DNA of 36,890 nucleotides from a virus. The notes under the pieces were generated by a model that was not told the origin of the DNA, did not search any database, and worked only from the letters and a program-made list of their open reading frames with translations. This document shows positions 14,801-22,292 of this stretch, one piece after another. The stretch spans positions 1 through 36,890 of IMG/VR virus record IMGVR_UViG_3300035698_016732. One strand, written 5' to 3'. How positions within the stretch are numbered: position 1 is the stretch's first letter; each line of letters opens with the position of its first letter. Made by a program: the position numbers and the translations under genes.

Positions 14801-15702
14801 TTTATCTCCTTCAATTTCGATTTAAAAAATTTATATGGATTATCTAAATCATTAATATTAAAATTCTTTCTAAACCTCATTGGTAATAATTTCTTATCAC
14901 TCTCATGGAATGTAATAGTACCATCAGCCCTGAACGAGAAATAAGTATTAGTCACTTCCTTAGGAGTAGTAAAATAAGTATCTGATTGTTTAACAGGCTT
15001 GTCTGGATATAGTGGATTAAAAAATTCTATATGTTTATAATTTAATGCCTTGAGTTTTGCTTCAGCTTCTTTCCATTCTTCCCTGGATATCATAGATTTT
15101 TTTAACCATTCTTTAGTCTTAATGTTAGTAGTATGCTGAAACGGTGTCCTGAACTGATGCATTATAGGTGAGTAACAGTCATTTATGATTTTTGCTATGA
15201 GCTCTAATTCACCTATATTTTGCTTTAAGATAACAGTTATAAATCTTAAATCAGGTGCGTTTGATGAACCTCTACATATAACACTTAAACGCTTTAAGTT
15301 ATGTATAAGAATATCCAAGTTAGATCCCTTATGTAGTTCTTCATAAATCTCAGGTCTAAAAGAACCTATAGAAACTGTAATAGCATCTAAATTAAACTTA
15401 CTCATAGCTATTAATTCTTCATCTGTTAATGACCTAGATAAATTAGTAGTTATAAAAGTATATGCTCCGGTTCTCTTTGGTATCCTACTAAAGTATTCAA
15501 TAAAATTTGGATGTATTGTAGGTTCAAAAGCACAGGACATAAAACCCCTATCAACTAATGATAGCAAGGATAGGGCTTTATTGAACGTATCGCTATCCAT
15601 ATAGACATGGTTCTTATGTTCACTCCAAGTATTGATACAGAATCTACACCGTAGATTACATGTGTTGTTTATGTCTAGTAGCATTGCTTGATATTTATTC
15701 AT
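14797..15702 (-). CDS. Radical SAM protein
   Basis: The 301-residue protein has GGAGCGAAGAAAA before its ATG and overlaps the previous gene by 4 nt. The radical SAM cluster motif CNLRCRFC lies at residues about 15-22 (CxxxCxxC), followed by FMSCAFEPTIHPNF, where relatives carry GGEP, then ITTNLSRSL and DAITVSIGSF. These match the strands of the half-barrel. No extra C-terminal SPASM Cys cluster is seen (few Cys after residue 60). The substrate cannot be told. It sits among methyltransferases, an ATP-grasp enzyme and glycosyltransferases, so peptide, sugar or nucleotide modification are all possible. Confidence 0.85.
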   Translation of the reverse strand: MNKYQAMLLDINNTCNLRCRFCINTWSEHKNHVYMDSDTFNKALSLLSLVDRGFMSCAFEPTIHPNFIEYFSRIPKRTGAYTFITTNLSRSLTDEELIAMSKFNLDAITVSIGSFRPEIYEELHKGSNLDILIHNLKRLSVICRGSSNAPDLRFITVILKQNIGELELIAKIINDCYSPIMHQFRTPFQHTTNIKTKEWLKKSMISREEWKEAEAKLKALNYKHIEFFNPLYPDKPVKQSDTYFTTPKEVTNTYFSFRADGTITFHESDKKLLPMRFRKNFNINDLDNPYKFFKSKLKEIK

Positions 15703-15899
15703 TTTTCTTCGCTCCGATCAGTAAGCCATCTTATTATAGATATCTTCCCAAGCCACCAATATTTTATACCTTCCATTAATGTAAGTGGTCTATCTTCAGC
15801 CCAAAGGTTTCCTTCTTCATCTAGCGGTAAATCTCTAAACATTCTATAACCTCTAAACATTACTGGAGATAAATACCATTTATTTTTCTTGTTATTCAT
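15699..15899 (-). CDS. Small hypothetical protein, 66 residues
   Basis: A basic, Trp- and Tyr-rich protein (YLSPVMFRGYRMFRDLPLDE; GIKYWWLGKISIIRWLTD). It is coupled by 4-nt overlaps to the methyltransferase upstream and the radical SAM gene downstream, so it may be a partner of the radical SAM enzyme. No known precursor-peptide pattern is recognised. Confidence 0.65.
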   Translation of the reverse strand: MNNKKNKWYLSPVMFRGYRMFRDLPLDEEGNLWAEDRPLTLMEGIKYWWLGKISIIRWLTDRSEEK

Positions 15900-16396
15900 T
15901 TAGCCTCCCAATAACCAATATTACCAGTAACTTTAACATTACCTAATTCTTTAATAAATTTTCTGACACCATCATGAGCTCCATTTTCTCTTGGTGCTGT
16001 GTCGTGGAATAGCACCTTACCGCAATGTTTAACCTTTTCAAAATCAGCTTTGACAGCTTCATAAGAATGATCACCATCTATAAAAGCGAAATCAAAGTTT
16101 ATCATACCTAAAATTTCAATTAAATTATGTTCTGATAAAAGCTTAATAGCAGTAATATTTTTCTCTACTTCCAAATCTTCCCAAATCTTATACTTTTCTT
16201 TATATGCTACTATATCAAAAGTATATACCTGATTCGCAAACTGAGCTATCCAAGCAGCTGATAAACCCCTTTGAGTGCCAATCTCTACTGCTACATCAAT
16301 TTTAATACCATTAAAAAAATCTCTAAACTCTTTATCATCTATAGCTATTGGTCTTGGTATTTTATTTTCATCTGCGTATTTTAGTATGTCTATCAT
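15896..16396 (-). CDS. Class I SAM-dependent methyltransferase, Methyltransf_24-like (copy 2)
   Basis: The 166-residue protein has the small Rossmann methyltransferase pattern: VAVEIGTQRGLSAAWIAQFA (SAM-binding motif I), VYTFDIVAYK (acidic end of strand 2), DFAFIDGDHSYEAVKADFEK (motif with D-x-D-H) and GKVLFHDTAP. The IDGDHSYE motif is characteristic of Methyltransf_24/cephalosporin-hydroxylase-like enzymes, often in sugar or small-molecule pathways. It is clearly related to the protein at 16842-17333 (same length and same motifs in the same order), and a YopX-family gene lies between them. The acceptor is unknown. Confidence 0.82.
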   Translation of the reverse strand: MIDILKYADENKIPRPIAIDDKEFRDFFNGIKIDVAVEIGTQRGLSAAWIAQFANQVYTFDIVAYKEKYKIWEDLEVEKNITAIKLLSEHNLIEILGMINFDFAFIDGDHSYEAVKADFEKVKHCGKVLFHDTAPRENGAHDGVRKFIKELGNVKVTGNIGYWEAK

Positions 16397-16845
16397 TAAG
16401 CCTCCAATAGTTCAGGGTTTTCAAATTTGTTTCCTATTACTTCACCAGTACAATAATCTATATTGTTTCTATGAACAGTTTGACTTAAGTCCCAAAATCC
16501 TCCATCATTATCTTCCACTATCCAACAAAGACCTACATCACATTGACTTTGCCATTTAACAACACCAAAGTAATAGAATTGTTTGTTACCATTTAATTGA
16601 TAACCATATAAATAACTTGTTCCTTTTAATATATCTCCACCATATATATCAGTACCTACTTTATCTTTTAATCCTGTGTACTGTCCTAATGTAATATTTT
16701 TTACAGGAATATTAGAGTTATCCCAACATATACGTTGTGAATATTCTTCATAATATACTGTTGAGGCTGGTTTATCCTGCGATAATCTTCCATACCTCAT
16801 AACTCCATTTGCATCCATACCTCTAAATTTTAATATTTCCATCAT
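16396..16845 (-). CDS. YopX-family phage protein
   Basis: The start is the ATG at 16845, coupled to the upstream stop as ATGA with GGGAGG in front; the adjacent ATG at 16842 is also possible. The 149-residue protein shows the YopX pattern: ILKFRGMDANGVMRYG, NITLGQYTGLKDKVGTDIYG, GDILKG, VVKWQSQ and a C-terminal EVIGNKFENPELLE. YopX proteins are common in Gram-positive phages and of unknown function. The gene splits two paralogous methyltransferase genes, which suggests it was inserted or that the pair arose by duplication around it. Confidence 0.85.
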   Translation of the reverse strand: MMEILKFRGMDANGVMRYGRLSQDKPASTVYYEEYSQRICWDNSNIPVKNITLGQYTGLKDKVGTDIYGGDILKGTSYLYGYQLNGNKQFYYFGVVKWQSQCDVGLCWIVEDNDGGFWDLSQTVHRNNIDYCTGEVIGNKFENPELLEA

Positions 16846-17333
16846 ACCTCCCAATAACCAAGATTATTATAAATAATATTTCCACCTATTTCTTTCAAAA
16901 ATTCATAGTTATCTGGATATCTTTCTTCATTTACGTCATGGAATAATACTCTACCACATTTCTTTACCATAGTAAAGTCTTTTTCTATTTCTTCTGTTTC
17001 ATGTCGAGCATCTATAAAAGCAAAGTTATAATTTATATCCCTTAACTGCTCTCTTATATCTTCTCTACCCTTTATTAAATAATAAATTATTTTATCATCA
17101 ACATTTAGATTATCCCATATTAATTGTCTACATGGATAAGTCTTAATATCAAATGTGTAAACCTTATTAGCATGCTGTGCAATATATGCAGTACTAATAC
17201 CATAAGCAGTGCCTATTTCTATAGCAGTATTAATTTTTAAATTTTTAAAAAACTCATCAGCATCTTTCAGATCTGGTATTGCGGAACCTCCTGCTACTTT
17301 ATATTTTTTTGCCCAGTTATAGATATTTATCAT
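16842..17333 (-). CDS. Class I SAM-dependent methyltransferase, Methyltransf_24-like (copy 1)
   Basis: ATG 17333 is chosen because it aligns with the start of the paralog (MINIYNWAKKY against MIDILKYADEN); a GTG at 17342 is an alternative. Motifs: INTAIEIGTAYGISTAYIAQ, VYTFDIKTYP, FAFIDARHETEEIEKDF and GRVLFHDVNE. The usual D in IDGDH is here IDARH, so the metal- or acceptor-binding site differs from copy 2. The two copies may therefore have different acceptors. The gene overlaps the ATP-grasp gene by 17 nt. Confidence 0.8.
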   Translation of the reverse strand: MINIYNWAKKYKVAGGSAIPDLKDADEFFKNLKINTAIEIGTAYGISTAYIAQHANKVYTFDIKTYPCRQLIWDNLNVDDKIIYYLIKGREDIREQLRDINYNFAFIDARHETEEIEKDFTMVKKCGRVLFHDVNEERYPDNYEFLKEIGGNIIYNNLGYWEV

Positions 17334-18189
17334 ACGTACCACTACCTACTTTCCAATATTTTCCTAATTCTAAATCATATTCTTTTGGGTTCCAAACTCC
17401 ATGGCCTGAACCTGGATAATGTGTCAATTCCCCAAAGTAAACATAACTTTGTACTATATAGAAATCAACCCGTAAAAAATCAAATCCATTACTTAATCTC
17501 TCTGCAAAATCAATCATCTGCTTAAACCTAAATGGTATTTCCTGCACCGGTCCCATTGGATGACCTTCTCTTGCCGCTTTCAATGGTTTAAAATGTTCAT
17601 CGTATTGACGTAGTTCAATATCATTTCTATTTAAAACATAAATCATCTTACATTTACCATTAAACATACAGAACTTATAACTATGGGGAATATTACCATT
17701 GTCGTAGAGCAATTGTTCTACTACTATTAATGGATCTATATCTTGGTATGCCCATTCATACCACTCTGAACCATGCACAGTTCTAAACCAAGCGTTACAG
17801 TAATTTGCTATCTGCTCCTGAGTTAAATCATAGAATACACCAATTCTGTCTACTGTGTATCGTTTTTTGCCATTAACTTCTTCAACTATTATCCATCTAC
17901 CTGCACCATTATTAGGTTTAATAATAAATTGTTTTGGCATCAAATTCAATGGTATAGTATATGGATTTTTTGTTACATGTAATAGTGGAATTAAATGATT
18001 GTCTGCTTCCCAACCTATTCTATCCCTTATATATTGACGTACCCTGTACTTGTCAGCAGTTAAAGTTATCAATGGATTTCTGTCAAAAAGTTTCTTATAT
18101 ACTACTTTCTCATTGAAACTTTTTGGATTCTTAAGATTTGGTTCATACCCGTGTTTGTCTTTAAACCTCTTTTTTTCATCTTCGTACAT
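17317..18189 (-). CDS. TupA-like ATP-grasp enzyme
   Basis: The 290-residue protein overlaps the DNA methyltransferase stop as TAATG. It matches ATPgrasp_TupA along its length: LKNPKSFNEKVVYKKLFDRN, LTADKYRVRQYI, HLIPLLHV, MPKQFIIKPNNGAGRW (phosphate-binding region), IVVEQLLYDN, SYKFCMFNGKCKMIYVLNRN, FDFLRVDFYIV, VYFGELTHYPGSGHGVWNP and DLELGKYWK. TupA is known from teichuronopeptide synthesis in alkaliphilic bacilli, where it is linked to adding acidic amino acids to a uronic acid polymer. ATP-grasp enzymes typically form carboxylate-amine bonds. Its company (Asp/Glu racemase, glycosyltransferases) makes an amino-acid-decorated glycan an attractive idea, but the substrate is not known. Confidence 0.85.
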   Translation of the reverse strand: MYEDEKKRFKDKHGYEPNLKNPKSFNEKVVYKKLFDRNPLITLTADKYRVRQYIRDRIGWEADNHLIPLLHVTKNPYTIPLNLMPKQFIIKPNNGAGRWIIVEEVNGKKRYTVDRIGVFYDLTQEQIANYCNAWFRTVHGSEWYEWAYQDIDPLIVVEQLLYDNGNIPHSYKFCMFNGKCKMIYVLNRNDIELRQYDEHFKPLKAAREGHPMGPVQEIPFRFKQMIDFAERLSNGFDFLRVDFYIVQSYVYFGELTHYPGSGHGVWNPKEYDLELGKYWKVGSGTYDKYL

Positions 18190-19811
18190 TATAATGACTC
18201 ACCGACTTCCTTAATTCTATTAAATGCTATCTTACAATATTCTTCTTCTTTCTCTAAACCTATCCAATTAAAACCCTCTATCTTACATGCCATACAAGTA
18301 GAACCAGAACCCATATAAGGATCTAAGACTATGCCGTCTGGAGGGGTAATTAATCTGCATAGGTATTTCATTAAGGCTATGGGTTTAACTGTGCTGTGGA
18401 AGTTAGTTGCCTCTTTCCAGTTTTCTCTTACGCTTATTAAAGACAGCGTTTGTAATGCAACATTGCTTGCACCACGGACTAATTCCAGATTCCCTTTTGT
18501 AGTAGTTAGTAGAAACTTTTTTAAATTCTCCACATTTTTTACAGGGCTTCCACCACTCACCATTTCGGAGTTCGCATCCAGAATGGATTCGCTTGTGAGT
18601 GAGTGCAGTAATAAGTTCAAGATTTTCGATTCTATTATCTTGTTTATTTCTGTTAATGTGATGGATAAAGAATCCTTGGGGCACTGGACCATGATGTTTT
18701 CTCCACACTCGCCTGTGCTGAAATTCACGAGTCCCTGTCCTGATATAACCCTTTGGAGTAATTGAACCGCTACCGTATTTTCTTCGCATAGTATACCTTT
18801 CTTTTTATTCTTATTAGATATATTATACTTTACTGTTAGGTAATTGTCAAGCCCTTTGTTTCTTTCTTTCTTTGAACTTTTCGCACAATAGAAGAATCGG
18901 GAGGCTGATTTCTCGGTATCATAATAGCCACTCGTTACTTTTGCATCTGGAATAAATATGCTATCACCATGCCCACCACTTTTACCAATATTCTCAGGTT
19001 TAACTGGTCTTGCAATACTATCAGGAAACTCCCCCACCACTTCATCAGAACCGTCATGGATTAGGTTAGCTGGGAAACGACCTTGTGATAAGGCTGTTAT
19101 TCGATATTGGTTACCGAACGAACCACCACTTCCATCTTTATATCCTGCCTTATTTTTGGCACTATTCATTTCAAGTGGATTATCATTATGTTCTACCCGA
19201 CAACCATCTATATTAATTCCACCCGTACCCCACTTTAAAACATTTGAGGCTATAGTTTTTTCAGATAATGGCTTGCGGGCTAGTGTCCATAGTTCCATAG
19301 CTGGCTTTAATGCTGTACCCCAGCCTTCATATGGTGAGTTGCCTTTGTCGACAATTACTTCACTTGTTGACTTAGTTAAATTTGGTCTGTGCCCTTGTTC
19401 TAATCTTGTCTTGGAAATTGATACTTGATAACCACAAGTCTTAGTTCCAATAACTTCTCTTTCATTACCTTGTATCTTATCAATAGCTTTACCAATATTT
19501 AATGACTTAGGAAATCCACTGCCATAAATCCAGCTGACTATATCCCTAATCTCAAATCCAGCATCTTCAATATTTACTGCCATTCTATGCTGTGTCCTTG
19601 TACCACAAGCTACCAGAATATGCCCTCCAGGTTTCAATACTCTTAAACATTCTTTCCATACTTCAACTGTAGGTATATTGTAATCCCACTTCTTACCCAT
19701 AAAAGATATTCCATATGGTGGATCAGTTACTACTGAATCTATAGAATTATCATCAATCTCTTTCATTACCTCTAAACAATCTCCTTTATATATACTATTG
19801 GTTGCTAACAT
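18189..19811 (-). CDS. DNA methyltransferase (DPPY type) interrupted by an HNH gene
   Basis: The 540-codon frame starts at ATG 19811 behind AGGAAGATATA. The N-terminal part has MLATNSIYKGDCLEVMKEID, VVTDPPYGISFMGKKWD (motif IV, DPPY), CLRVLKPGGHILVACGTRT and the usual long target-recognition region ending SASRFFYCAKSSKKERNKG. The C-terminal part resumes with NFHSTVKPIALMKYLC and GIVLDPYMGSGSTCMACK (motif I). Relatives join these halves with a short linker; here residues about 322-468 do not look like methyltransferase and coincide with an HNH gene in another frame. The order motif IV before motif I fits beta-type N4-cytosine/N6-adenine methyltransferases. The read-through protein would carry a roughly 147-residue insert next to the TVKP motif; whether it is active is open. 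Confidence 0.85.
   Translation of the reverse strand: MLATNSIYKGDCLEVMKEIDDNSIDSVVTDPPYGISFMGKKWDYNIPTVEVWKECLRVLKPGGHILVACGTRTQHRMAVNIEDAGFEIRDIVSWIYGSGFPKSLNIGKAIDKIQGNEREVIGTKTCGYQVSISKTRLEQGHRPNLTKSTSEVIVDKGNSPYEGWGTALKPAMELWTLARKPLSEKTIASNVLKWGTGGINIDGCRVEHNDNPLEMNSAKNKAGYKDGSGGSFGNQYRITALSQGRFPANLIHDGSDEVVGEFPDSIARPVKPENIGKSGGHGDSIFIPDAKVTSGYYDTEKSASRFFYCAKSSKKERNKGLDNYLTVKYNISNKNKKKGILCEENTVAVQLLQRVISGQGLVNFSTGECGENIMVQCPKDSLSITLTEINKIIESKILNLLLHSLTSESILDANSEMVSGGSPVKNVENLKKFLLTTTKGNLELVRGASNVALQTLSLISVRENWKEATNFHSTVKPIALMKYLCRLITPPDGIVLDPYMGSGSTCMACKIEGFNWIGLEKEEEYCKIAFNRIKEVGESL
18403..18789 (-). CDS. HNH homing endonuclease nested in the methyltransferase gene
   Basis: This frame on the same strand, shifted relative to the methyltransferase, encodes 128 residues from ATG 18789 with AGAAAGGTATACT upstream and a perfect promoter at 18822-18850. 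HNH_3 motifs are clear: HRRVWRKHHGPVPQGFFIHH, INRNKQDNRIENLELI and THKRIH (H...N...H). A C-terminal Cys4 zinc finger follows (CKKCG, then CKQCC). The stop TAA falls exactly where the methyltransferase resumes (codons Thr-Asn-Phe-His). The layout, a self-contained endonuclease gene placed in a conserved gene at its active-site region, is typical of homing endonucleases. No group I intron core or intein motifs fit in the available space. Confidence 0.85.
   Translation of the reverse strand: MRRKYGSGSITPKGYIRTGTREFQHRRVWRKHHGPVPQGFFIHHINRNKQDNRIENLELITALTHKRIHSGCELRNGEWWKPCKKCGEFKKVSTNYYKRESGISPWCKQCCITNAVFNKRKRKLERGN
18822..18850 (-). promoter_or_regulatory. Perfect sigma-A consensus promoter for the nested HNH gene
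   Basis: On the minus strand TTGACA (18850-18845), exactly 17 nt and TATAAT (18827-18822) form a perfect consensus promoter. Its -35 box lies in the codons for Gly-Leu-Asp-Asn at the upstream edge of the methyltransferase, and its -10 lies in the insert. A transcript would start near 18815, about 25 nt before the HNH ATG. Confidence 0.8.
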
Positions 19812-22009
19812 TATATCTTCCTACCTTCATGTTCAATATGCTTAAACCATTTACTGTTGCGTGCATCCCCAGGCTTGATAGTAGCAATTTTAACTGATGG
19901 ATTTTTCCATGAAGTATACATAAAGGCAGCTTGATCTGATGCTGTATTGGTAGTGACTTCACTCCACCATTCATTATTAAATTTCTTAACTTTATTACTA
20001 TTCTTTCTCATTATAATAGTGCACTCAAATAAACCAAAATCGTTTGGAAAACCATCATTTACAAAACGATATATCTGTTTCTGTCTTATACTTACAGGTT
20101 CTCCTGTCGCATGGTAGCCATTTAAAGTAGATATCTCCATTTCCTTATAAGCACATGACCTAATCCTATGTTTAAACAAAGCCATATCAGATTCTTCTAA
20201 ATACTTATCAATTAGTGCTGTTATAGATGATTTAATGCTTACTGCACCATCTATCCATACCAAATAATCATAATCTTGTAATTCCTCTATCTTATGTGGT
20301 ATCATTTTATATATTTTAGATGTCAATCTAGGCTGTTTAAAATGTGAGTAATCTATATGATGCATTTGCCATACTTTTGATTGAATATTTGTATCAACAA
20401 AAGCATGATAATCAATATTATCTTCGTTTTTAACCGGTGCATGAATATTATCCCATCCACCAGTTATACAAGTCACTACTGCTATTTTATTCTTACTACG
20501 TGTTTTCCCTATTTTAGTATTGGTAGCTAAATCAGTGCATAAATTTTCTAAATCTTTTGCTATGTTCTTTGTATCTAAATATTTTTCAATTTTATTTCTA
20601 CCGTTCTTACCTACTTTATTACGTAAAGTAGCTGAGGATAAAAGTTCTTTACCATTTTCATAAATATTATTTTCTACACATGGAACTCCCATAGCAAGAG
20701 ATTTGTTTGATTTATTATAAGATTTATATTTTCTCCAATCGTAATAACGAGGATTTATTGATATATCACATTCAGTTAAAGCTTCAATAACTGTTTCATC
20801 TGTCCAATCTCTTACTTCTAGTCCTAAATTATTAAAAGATTCAATATTTACACCATAGTTTTTATCATATACTGCTATTAATTTAATATTAAATTCTTCA
20901 CCAAGCTTTTCTAAATCTTTTCTAACAGTTTCAATTTGACTAACATTACTGCGACAACCAAACCATAATATTTTATATTGTGTTTGTTCTTTATGTAATT
21001 TTAGTTTATTATGTACTTCCATATCAACACTATCTGCAATTAATTCAACTCGCATACCTGGTTTAAATTTAAGAAATGATTTTTTTAATTCTTCTGTTGG
21101 TAAAATTATAACATTCATATAAGGAAGTATTTTATTTATCTCTGCCATCTTTATACCAGTAGTATCAAAATTTTCAGTATCCCAATGAGGATCTGTAGTA
21201 TCAAATATTAATTTTACACCCTCGTTCCTTAAGCGTTTTGCTATTATTTCATCGCCTTTTTTCCATCTGGCTTGAAAGATGACTACATTGCTATGTTTAA
21301 GTTCTTTAAATTGTTCACTTATTATACAGTTATCAAGATATTTAGCTATATTAACTACTCTTATTCTAGTTCCGGCAGCAATGGGTCCATCATCTAAAGC
21401 TTTATGTGGAAGAAATCCTATCTTTACCTTATCACCAGATTCAAAATGTTTAAATTCAGGAACTATAAGTGGTGTCCTTTTTAAAGGTTTAGAGGAAATC
21501 TTCAATGCCTCTGTTTTAATTATTGCTATTTTTTCTTTTGTAAATTCTCTACTGGTTATATGCGTTATCAATTTTTTATATTTATCAGCTGAAGCTTTAA
21601 ATGTAGTATCATCATATCCTGTTGTAATAACTTCAATTACATGATTCTTTATATGCTTTTTAAGATCTATAGCATAAGCTTCAGATGGTACTACTATTAC
21701 TGAACATAGTTTAGCTATCTTATAAAAATAAGTAACCTTATCCCCAGCAGTGTATGGAAAATAAGGGTTCCATGCAGGAAACGACAAATCAAGTATTATT
21801 TTTTGACGATTAAAACTTTTCATTACCATAAGGTCATGGTGTTCCAGCCTATCCTGGTATATACAAACATCACATCCTTTAATAAACGCATCATTATTAC
21901 TAATAGAAGTATTTGGCATGTAAGATAACAAATCAGTAGCCCTATTTTTTGACGCTTCAATTTGTAATCCATGAAGAAGACTGTCCAGTGTTATAAAAAC
22001 TATTTTCAT
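19811..22009 (-). CDS. Two-domain glycosyltransferase: GT4-like + DUF616
   Basis: The start is ATG 22009, overlapping the previous stop as ATGA; in-frame TTG codons upstream are less likely. Of 732 residues, about 1-500 resemble a GT-B glycosyltransferase: IGFLPHK, GTRIRVVNIAKYL, VKLIFDTTDPHWDTE, KILWFGCRSNVSQI, and SNKSLAMGVPCVEN with acidic residues near the nucleotide-sugar site. Residues about 515-732 match DUF616 (TOD1/MUCI70-like glycosyltransferase): KIAVVTCITGGWDN, DYHAFVDTN, LTSKIYKMIPHKIEE, YDYLVWIDGAVSI, RSCAYKEMEIS, FGLFECTIIMRKNS and TASDQAAFMYTSW. The protein probably adds two sugars in sequence, or one domain guides the other. Target (cell wall, virion or DNA) is unknown. Confidence 0.78.
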   Translation of the reverse strand: MKIVFITLDSLLHGLQIEASKNRATDLLSYMPNTSISNNDAFIKGCDVCIYQDRLEHHDLMVMKSFNRQKIILDLSFPAWNPYFPYTAGDKVTYFYKIAKLCSVIVVPSEAYAIDLKKHIKNHVIEVITTGYDDTTFKASADKYKKLITHITSREFTKEKIAIIKTEALKISSKPLKRTPLIVPEFKHFESGDKVKIGFLPHKALDDGPIAAGTRIRVVNIAKYLDNCIISEQFKELKHSNVVIFQARWKKGDEIIAKRLRNEGVKLIFDTTDPHWDTENFDTTGIKMAEINKILPYMNVIILPTEELKKSFLKFKPGMRVELIADSVDMEVHNKLKLHKEQTQYKILWFGCRSNVSQIETVRKDLEKLGEEFNIKLIAVYDKNYGVNIESFNNLGLEVRDWTDETVIEALTECDISINPRYYDWRKYKSYNKSNKSLAMGVPCVENNIYENGKELLSSATLRNKVGKNGRNKIEKYLDTKNIAKDLENLCTDLATNTKIGKTRSKNKIAVVTCITGGWDNIHAPVKNEDNIDYHAFVDTNIQSKVWQMHHIDYSHFKQPRLTSKIYKMIPHKIEELQDYDYLVWIDGAVSIKSSITALIDKYLEESDMALFKHRIRSCAYKEMEISTLNGYHATGEPVSIRQKQIYRFVNDGFPNDFGLFECTIIMRKNSNKVKKFNNEWWSEVTTNTASDQAAFMYTSWKNPSVKIATIKPGDARNSKWFKHIEHEGRKI

Positions 22010-22284
22010 ATACAACCACCACAGCAACCATAGGGCACATTTGAATTAACTAAATCTTCAGCTTCTGATTCTAATTCTTTAGGAAAATCTTTTGGAAATT
22101 CAGAAATAGTCCATGGCCCTGAAGTTACATGTTCCATCCAATCCTCATCAAAACTAACATTTCCTCCACTGCATAAACAATGATCTGGAAATTCTATGTT
22201 ATTACCATCGAGTTCTACTATTAAAGTACCCCTGCATAAATTAGGGTATCCCCCATCATAACTTATAAATTTTAATATTTTCAT
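22006..22284 (-). CDS. Small Cys-rich hypothetical protein
   Basis: This 92-residue protein has GTAGGGGGAAAA before its ATG. A conserved-looking N-terminus (MKILKFISYDGGYPNLCRGT) is followed by a central acidic segment (FDEDWMEHVTSGPWTISEFP) and a C-terminus with a CC pair and a third Cys (GCCGGCI). The Cys could bind a metal. It is coupled to the two-domain glycosyltransferase by ATGA. No family recognised. Confidence 0.65.
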   Translation of the reverse strand: MKILKFISYDGGYPNLCRGTLIVELDGNNIEFPDHCLCSGGNVSFDEDWMEHVTSGPWTISEFPKDFPKELESEAEDLVNSNVPYGCCGGCI

Positions 22285-22292
22285 TTTTCCCC

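Noticed and set aside
18331-18765. Plus-strand open frame of 144 codons opposite the HNH/methyltransferase region
   Set aside because: It is antisense to two coding frames, has no ribosome binding site and no recognisable motif; it is a shadow.
18403-18850. Group I intron or intein explanation for the methyltransferase insert
   Set aside because: The HNH frame and leader fill almost the whole insert, leaving no space for an intron core. The borders lack intein Cys/Ser start and His-Asn end, and the HNH is in another frame.
18958-19428. Plus-strand open frame of 156 codons opposite the methyltransferase N-terminal part
   Set aside because: It is Ser/Pro/Leu-rich shadow sequence without a ribosome binding site, and the opposite strand has clear methyltransferase motifs.
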